A stretch of 64,000 bases of DNA from a virus. The position numbers were made by a program, and so were the translations under genes. Below are positions 60,864 through 64,000 of the stretch, piece after piece (the first letter of the stretch is position 1; each line of letters begins with the position of its first letter). Below the pieces are notes generated by a model, which saw nothing but the letters and a program-made list of their open reading frames with translations, was not told the origin of the DNA and ran no database searches. The stretch lies in IMG/VR virus record IMGVR_UViG_3300035698_016731, positions 1 through 64,000 of that record; one strand, 5' to 3'.

Positions 60864-61713
60864 ATCTCTCCTTCATCCAATTGATAGTCAATACTAATCC
60901 TTGTTTAAGATTAACTGTCTGTTCCAAACCTAATCTACTTTTCGCTGTATCATTATCAAGTTTCTTTATTCCAACTGTCAAAGGCTCTGTTTCCTTCATC
61001 TCTACAAGAGCATTAGCTTGAGGCAAACATCCTGCTATATTTGTAAACACTTCCCAATTCTCACTTTCCTCATCTCCTGTAACATTGTAAGTATCTATAC
61101 AAACTTCCTCATTTGCTGCATTAGCAAAAGCCTTAATTGCATCATCTATATACAACCATGTCCTTTTGTGATTCTTGTATAGAGTGAACTCTTCTTCCTT
61201 TAAGCATTTATAAATCAATGTAGGAATCAGTCCTCTATACTGACTATACTCTTCTTTTCCATACAAGCCACTCGGTCTTATAATTATAGTCTCAGTTCCT
61301 TTTCTTTCCATGGAGTTTCTTACCATGTGTTCTCCAACATATTTACTCATAGCATAATCATTATAGAGTCTTCCACCTTCTCCTAATGCCTCAGAAGATG
61401 AAAAGTAAATCATTTTGAACTTTATCTTCTCTTGCAACATTATCATATTCTTAGTGCCAATAGCATTCACTTCCCAAAGATTCTTATATCTGTCTTCACC
61501 TCTGTGTCTACCATAAATAGCAGCAAGATGGTATACAACATCGAACCAATTATTATGAAACACTTTCTGTAGTTGAAAGAAGTCTGATATATCACACTCT
61601 ATGTCTGCTGTATCTTTTACATCAAGACTGTATACATCATGTCCTCTGTCTTTTAATTCTTTTACTAATTCTTTTCCTACATTCCCTTCTCCGCCAGTAA
61701 CTAATATTTTCAT
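60841..61713 (-). CDS. NAD-dependent epimerase/dehydratase (extended SDR)
   Basis: A 290-residue enzyme with TGGEGNVGK Rossmann loop, SSSEAL and catalytic YAMSK (Y120, K124). It is smaller than the 345-residue SDR at 53348 and differs in the substrate domain. It supplies a modified nucleotide sugar to the cassette. Confidence 0.84.
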   Translation of the reverse strand: MKILVTGGEGNVGKELVKELKDRGHDVYSLDVKDTADIECDISDFFQLQKVFHNNWFDVVYHLAAIYGRHRGEDRYKNLWEVNAIGTKNMIMLQEKIKFKMIYFSSSEALGEGGRLYNDYAMSKYVGEHMVRNSMERKGTETIIIRPSGLYGKEEYSQYRGLIPTLIYKCLKEEEFTLYKNHKRTWLYIDDAIKAFANAANEEVCIDTYNVTGDEESENWEVFTNIAGCLPQANALVEMKETEPLTVGIKKLDNDTAKSRLGLEQTVNLKQGLVLTINWMKERYETKIKS

Positions 61714-62246
61714 TTGAATCTCCTTTTTTCTCTTAAAGGATATATAGTCATACTTTTACTAATATCAAAAGAAAGTGTTTCTTCTGGCAAACTACTATTC
61801 ATTTTAAGTTTAGTATAAAAGTAATTATCTTTAGTACAAGCCTTTACTGCCTTATTTTCAGAATCAAAAATCCCTTGAACTTCCCAAATAGTATCTGGGA
61901 ATACTCCTTTTTCATATTTACCAACTAGATATACATAATCTTTTTCATATTCAGGACTTGGTTCTTCGTTTTCCCAATAGCCTTGTTCTTCTAAAAACTT
62001 ATCTAATTCAGTTTTAGAAAAAATCTTTCCATTAAATTGAAAATGCTGTTCCTCATCTCTTAACTTTTTCATATATTTTTCCTTTCTTTTAGGTATAATC
62101 TGGTCATTAGTTACACGAAGTGTTTTCATTGTTTCTGGACTAACAATGCCTCCTTGGTGTAATATAGGTTCTTTTGCCCCTAATTCATTTAAAAAGACTT
62201 CTGGATTCTTATCCATTCCATGACAAATATATTTTTTCTGTTTCAT
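61710..62246 (-). CDS. Hypothetical protein, 178 aa
   Basis: A 178-residue protein: basic N-terminal half and a C-terminal alpha/beta part with YVYLVGKYEKG. The start overlaps the SGNH gene by 4 bases and its end the SDR gene by 4. No known family recognised. Confidence 0.65.
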   Translation of the reverse strand: MKQKKYICHGMDKNPEVFLNELGAKEPILHQGGIVSPETMKTLRVTNDQIIPKRKEKYMKKLRDEEQHFQFNGKIFSKTELDKFLEEQGYWENEEPSPEYEKDYVYLVGKYEKGVFPDTIWEVQGIFDSENKAVKACTKDNYFYTKLKMNSSLPEETLSFDISKSMTIYPLREKRRFK

Positions 62247-62806
62247 AATTTATCTATTGCCTCCATCCATATTTCAGCCATGGCTTTATATCCCATATTA
62301 TCAAAGTGAACTTTATCTATTCTATATTTATTCAATGGAGTCATATCTACAAAAGCTACCTCATAATTATAAAGAAACTTTTTTATTATTTCATTATACT
62401 GGTCAACATACCATTGAGAACCAATAGGATAGTCAAATAAACCTGTTCCCTTTATACTAGGCAATGTAGCCAGAATAACTCTTTTCTTAAACAATATACA
62501 CAACTGAATAAGCTCTTTAAGATTCTTTCTGAATATAGGAACTGGCACCCTTTCCTTTGCATCATTAGTACCTATCATCAGAAGAACCAAGGCACTCTCA
62601 GGATAGCTCTTCAATGTTTTATATGCTCGATTAAGAAGGTCTGAACTGGTTTGTCGAACTATCCCTTCATTTACTACAACAAAAAACTTTTTCTTATGCT
62701 TCTCATTTAACATTTGTTGTAGTTCAAGAGGATAACCTCTTCTATACTCATCTCTTGCTCCTGATGTTAATGAATCTCCTAATCCAATAATTAAATCCCA
62801 AATCAT
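62243..62806 (-). CDS. SGNH/GDSL-family hydrolase
   Basis: A 187-residue SGNH esterase: GLGDSLTSG (S12), a Gly in block II, GTND (N81) in block III, and DKVHFD (D164, H167) in block V. All four catalytic elements are present. Would remove acyl (e.g. acetyl) groups from polysaccharide or lipid. Overlaps both neighbours by 4 bases. Confidence 0.87.
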   Translation of the reverse strand: MIWDLIIGLGDSLTSGARDEYRRGYPLELQQMLNEKHKKKFFVVVNEGIVRQTSSDLLNRAYKTLKSYPESALVLLMIGTNDAKERVPVPIFRKNLKELIQLCILFKKRVILATLPSIKGTGLFDYPIGSQWYVDQYNEIIKKFLYNYEVAFVDMTPLNKYRIDKVHFDNMGYKAMAEIWMEAIDKL

Positions 62807-64000
62807 ATTTTTACTCCTTTAACTACCACAAATTTCATATCAAACCAAACATCTCCATACGGATGACCACTTCTAACATCTGCTTCTTCACAAAAGTTTA
62901 CAACTCTCTTATATTCAAGAGATGAATTGTGATAACATCTTTTAAAAGCTCTTTCTTCATATATATCAAACAATTTTAAACTCTGTAAAGATACATGAGG
63001 AACTACAATTTCCTTAATCTCAGGAGTTGCAAATCCTATTGCTTGTAAAAGTTGGAGTATTTTTCCTTTAGAATAAACATGCTGTTTTAAAGTATAATCA
63101 GCACCTGAAACACTTTCCCAATCTTCAAACAAGCTATCTGAAAAAGGTATCTCATTACAGAAGATAAAACTTCCTCCTTCTTTCAATACTCTATGTACTT
63201 CTTTTAAAGAGTCTAATACAGTTTCTTTAAATTCTAAATAATCAATTACTTCTCTCATGATTACAGCATCAAATTCTTCATTAGGAAATTTTATCCTAGT
63301 TACATCCCCAGTTCTAATGTCAATCTCTTTATCTTTAACTTGAAGTAACATAGATGGAGATACATCAATACCATAAAACTTCTTATCTGTTAATTGTCCT
63401 TTTAAATATTTACTTACTATTCCAGTCCCACAACCTGCATCTAATATTCTTTTTCCTTTTTTTGCAAAATCAGAAATAGTTTGTAATACATTTTTATCTG
63501 AAACAGGGCTCATCTTGTCATAAACTTCAGCTCTCTTTGCCCAATCATCTATCCCTACTTCATCAAAAACACCTTTAACATATTCTAAATTTTTATAATT
63601 CAAATATCTAAACTGAAGCTCTTTTTTACTTATAATTCCATCAACAGGAAACTTCTTTAACTCTTTATATATCTCTTTAACTATGTCATCTCTCTCTTTC
63701 GACAAGTTAATTTTCTCTTCTGGGTCATGGAATATATTATAAAGCATAGTAGTTGTACCTCTGTCAACTTCTGACAGAAGTATTAACTTCCATCCATCTT
63801 GTCTAATAAGAGTAAAGATTCTTGTTGTCCCTGCCCTATCAATATAAACATCACGGAAAATAGAAGCATCATATTCTTTTATTGATTCATCCAAATAATT
63901 TCGCCAGCTCTTTCCATCAATAGGAGTCTCCAATGGTTTGTCCAAAAAATCTAACAATGTAGGCATAATATCTATGTATGGTGTAACCATTTCAATTCGT
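62803..64000 (-). CDS. Sulfatase-methyltransferase fusion (partial, runs off right edge)
   Basis: An open frame that continues past 64000 in frame, so the N-terminus is missing. Residues 1-130 of the visible part match the C-terminal end of arylsulfatase/phosphoethanolamine transferase-type enzymes (TPYIDIMPTLLDF; W-KLILL; LYNIFHDPEEKINL). After a helical linker, a class I methyltransferase follows (ILDAGCGTGIVS; YGIDVS; VIMREVIDYL). The catalytic sulfatase core (CxPxR) would lie outside. It may modify sulfated host glycans or phage sugars. Confidence 0.8.
   Translation of the reverse strand, partial: RIEMVTPYIDIMPTLLDFLDKPLETPIDGKSWRNYLDESIKEYDASIFRDVYIDRAGTTRIFTLIRQDGWKLILLSEVDRGTTTMLYNIFHDPEEKINLSKERDDIVKEIYKELKKFPVDGIISKKELQFRYLNYKNLEYVKGVFDEVGIDDWAKRAEVYDKMSPVSDKNVLQTISDFAKKGKRILDAGCGTGIVSKYLKGQLTDKKFYGIDVSPSMLLQVKDKEIDIRTGDVTRIKFPNEEFDAVIMREVIDYLEFKETVLDSLKEVHRVLKEGGSFIFCNEIPFSDSLFEDWESVSGADYTLKQHVYSKGKILQLLQAIGFATPEIKEIVVPHVSLQSLKLFDIYEERAFKRCYHNSSLEYKRVVNFCEEADVRSGHPYGDVWFDMKFVVVKGVKI

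Noticed and set aside
1-64000. tRNA genes and integrase/lysogeny genes
   Set aside because: No cloverleaf or TTCGA-type T-arm was seen in intergenic DNA and no recombinase or repressor family was recognised; a covariance-model scan was not possible.

Overview
This window is a contiguous piece of a large, AT-rich (about one third G+C by eye) tailed double-stranded DNA phage. The grounds are a terminase large subunit, a tape measure protein, a tail tube and head-tail connector genes, a holin, and a self-encoded replication and recombination set. No integrase, repressor, tRNA or CRISPR array was seen. Strong AGGAGG-type ribosome binding sites, LLH-type holin similarity and low G+C suggest a Firmicutes-like or other low-GC host, but this is inference. 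The tail genes look siphovirus-like: a tube is present and no sheath was seen. Portal, protease and major capsid genes are not here and presumably lie beyond position 64000.

Layout. Positions 1-33193 are all on the plus strand. (a) 1-7533: helicase, primase, a Rossmann-type flavoprotein-like gene, a MazG-HAD fusion and ThyX, for replication and nucleotide supply. (b) 7562-13413: many small genes, including two lipoproteins, a papain-like protease and an RtcB RNA ligase, with three copies of one sigma70-like promoter (200, 10135, 13042). (c) 13415-13914: a 500-base non-coding array of seven tandem, covarying RNA hairpins leading straight into a TerD-like protein gene. (d) 15846-20417: a DnaE polymerase with an HNH intein and a C-terminal uracil-DNA glycosylase domain. 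(e) 20434-22197: a membrane protein, an SPFH/prohibitin protein and two type IV pilin-like proteins. (f) 22215-28917: gp32-like SSB, RecA, an SbcCD pair and a RuvC-like nuclease. (g) 28919-33193: small zinc-ribbon genes, a holin with an apparent programmed -1 frameshift, and terminase small and large subunits.

Positions 33276-64000 are all on the minus strand, read from high to low coordinates. A surface-modification cassette (sulfatase-methyltransferase, SGNH hydrolase, epimerases, glycosyltransferases, methyltransferases, cytidylyltransferase, DUF2061) precedes the morphogenesis operon: adaptor, head closure, HK97 gp10-like protein, tail terminator, tail tube, frameshifted tail chaperones, tape measure, tail tip protein, four LamG-domain proteins and a C1q-like tip protein. 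HNH endonucleases interrupt the operon twice.

The most unusual signals are the seven-hairpin RNA array with its TerD-like gene, and the holin frameshift, which has a slippery A-AAA-AAC, a 7-base spacer and a 10-bp stem and would add 59 residues. Next come the polymerase-intein-UDG fusion and the SPFH plus pilin cluster.
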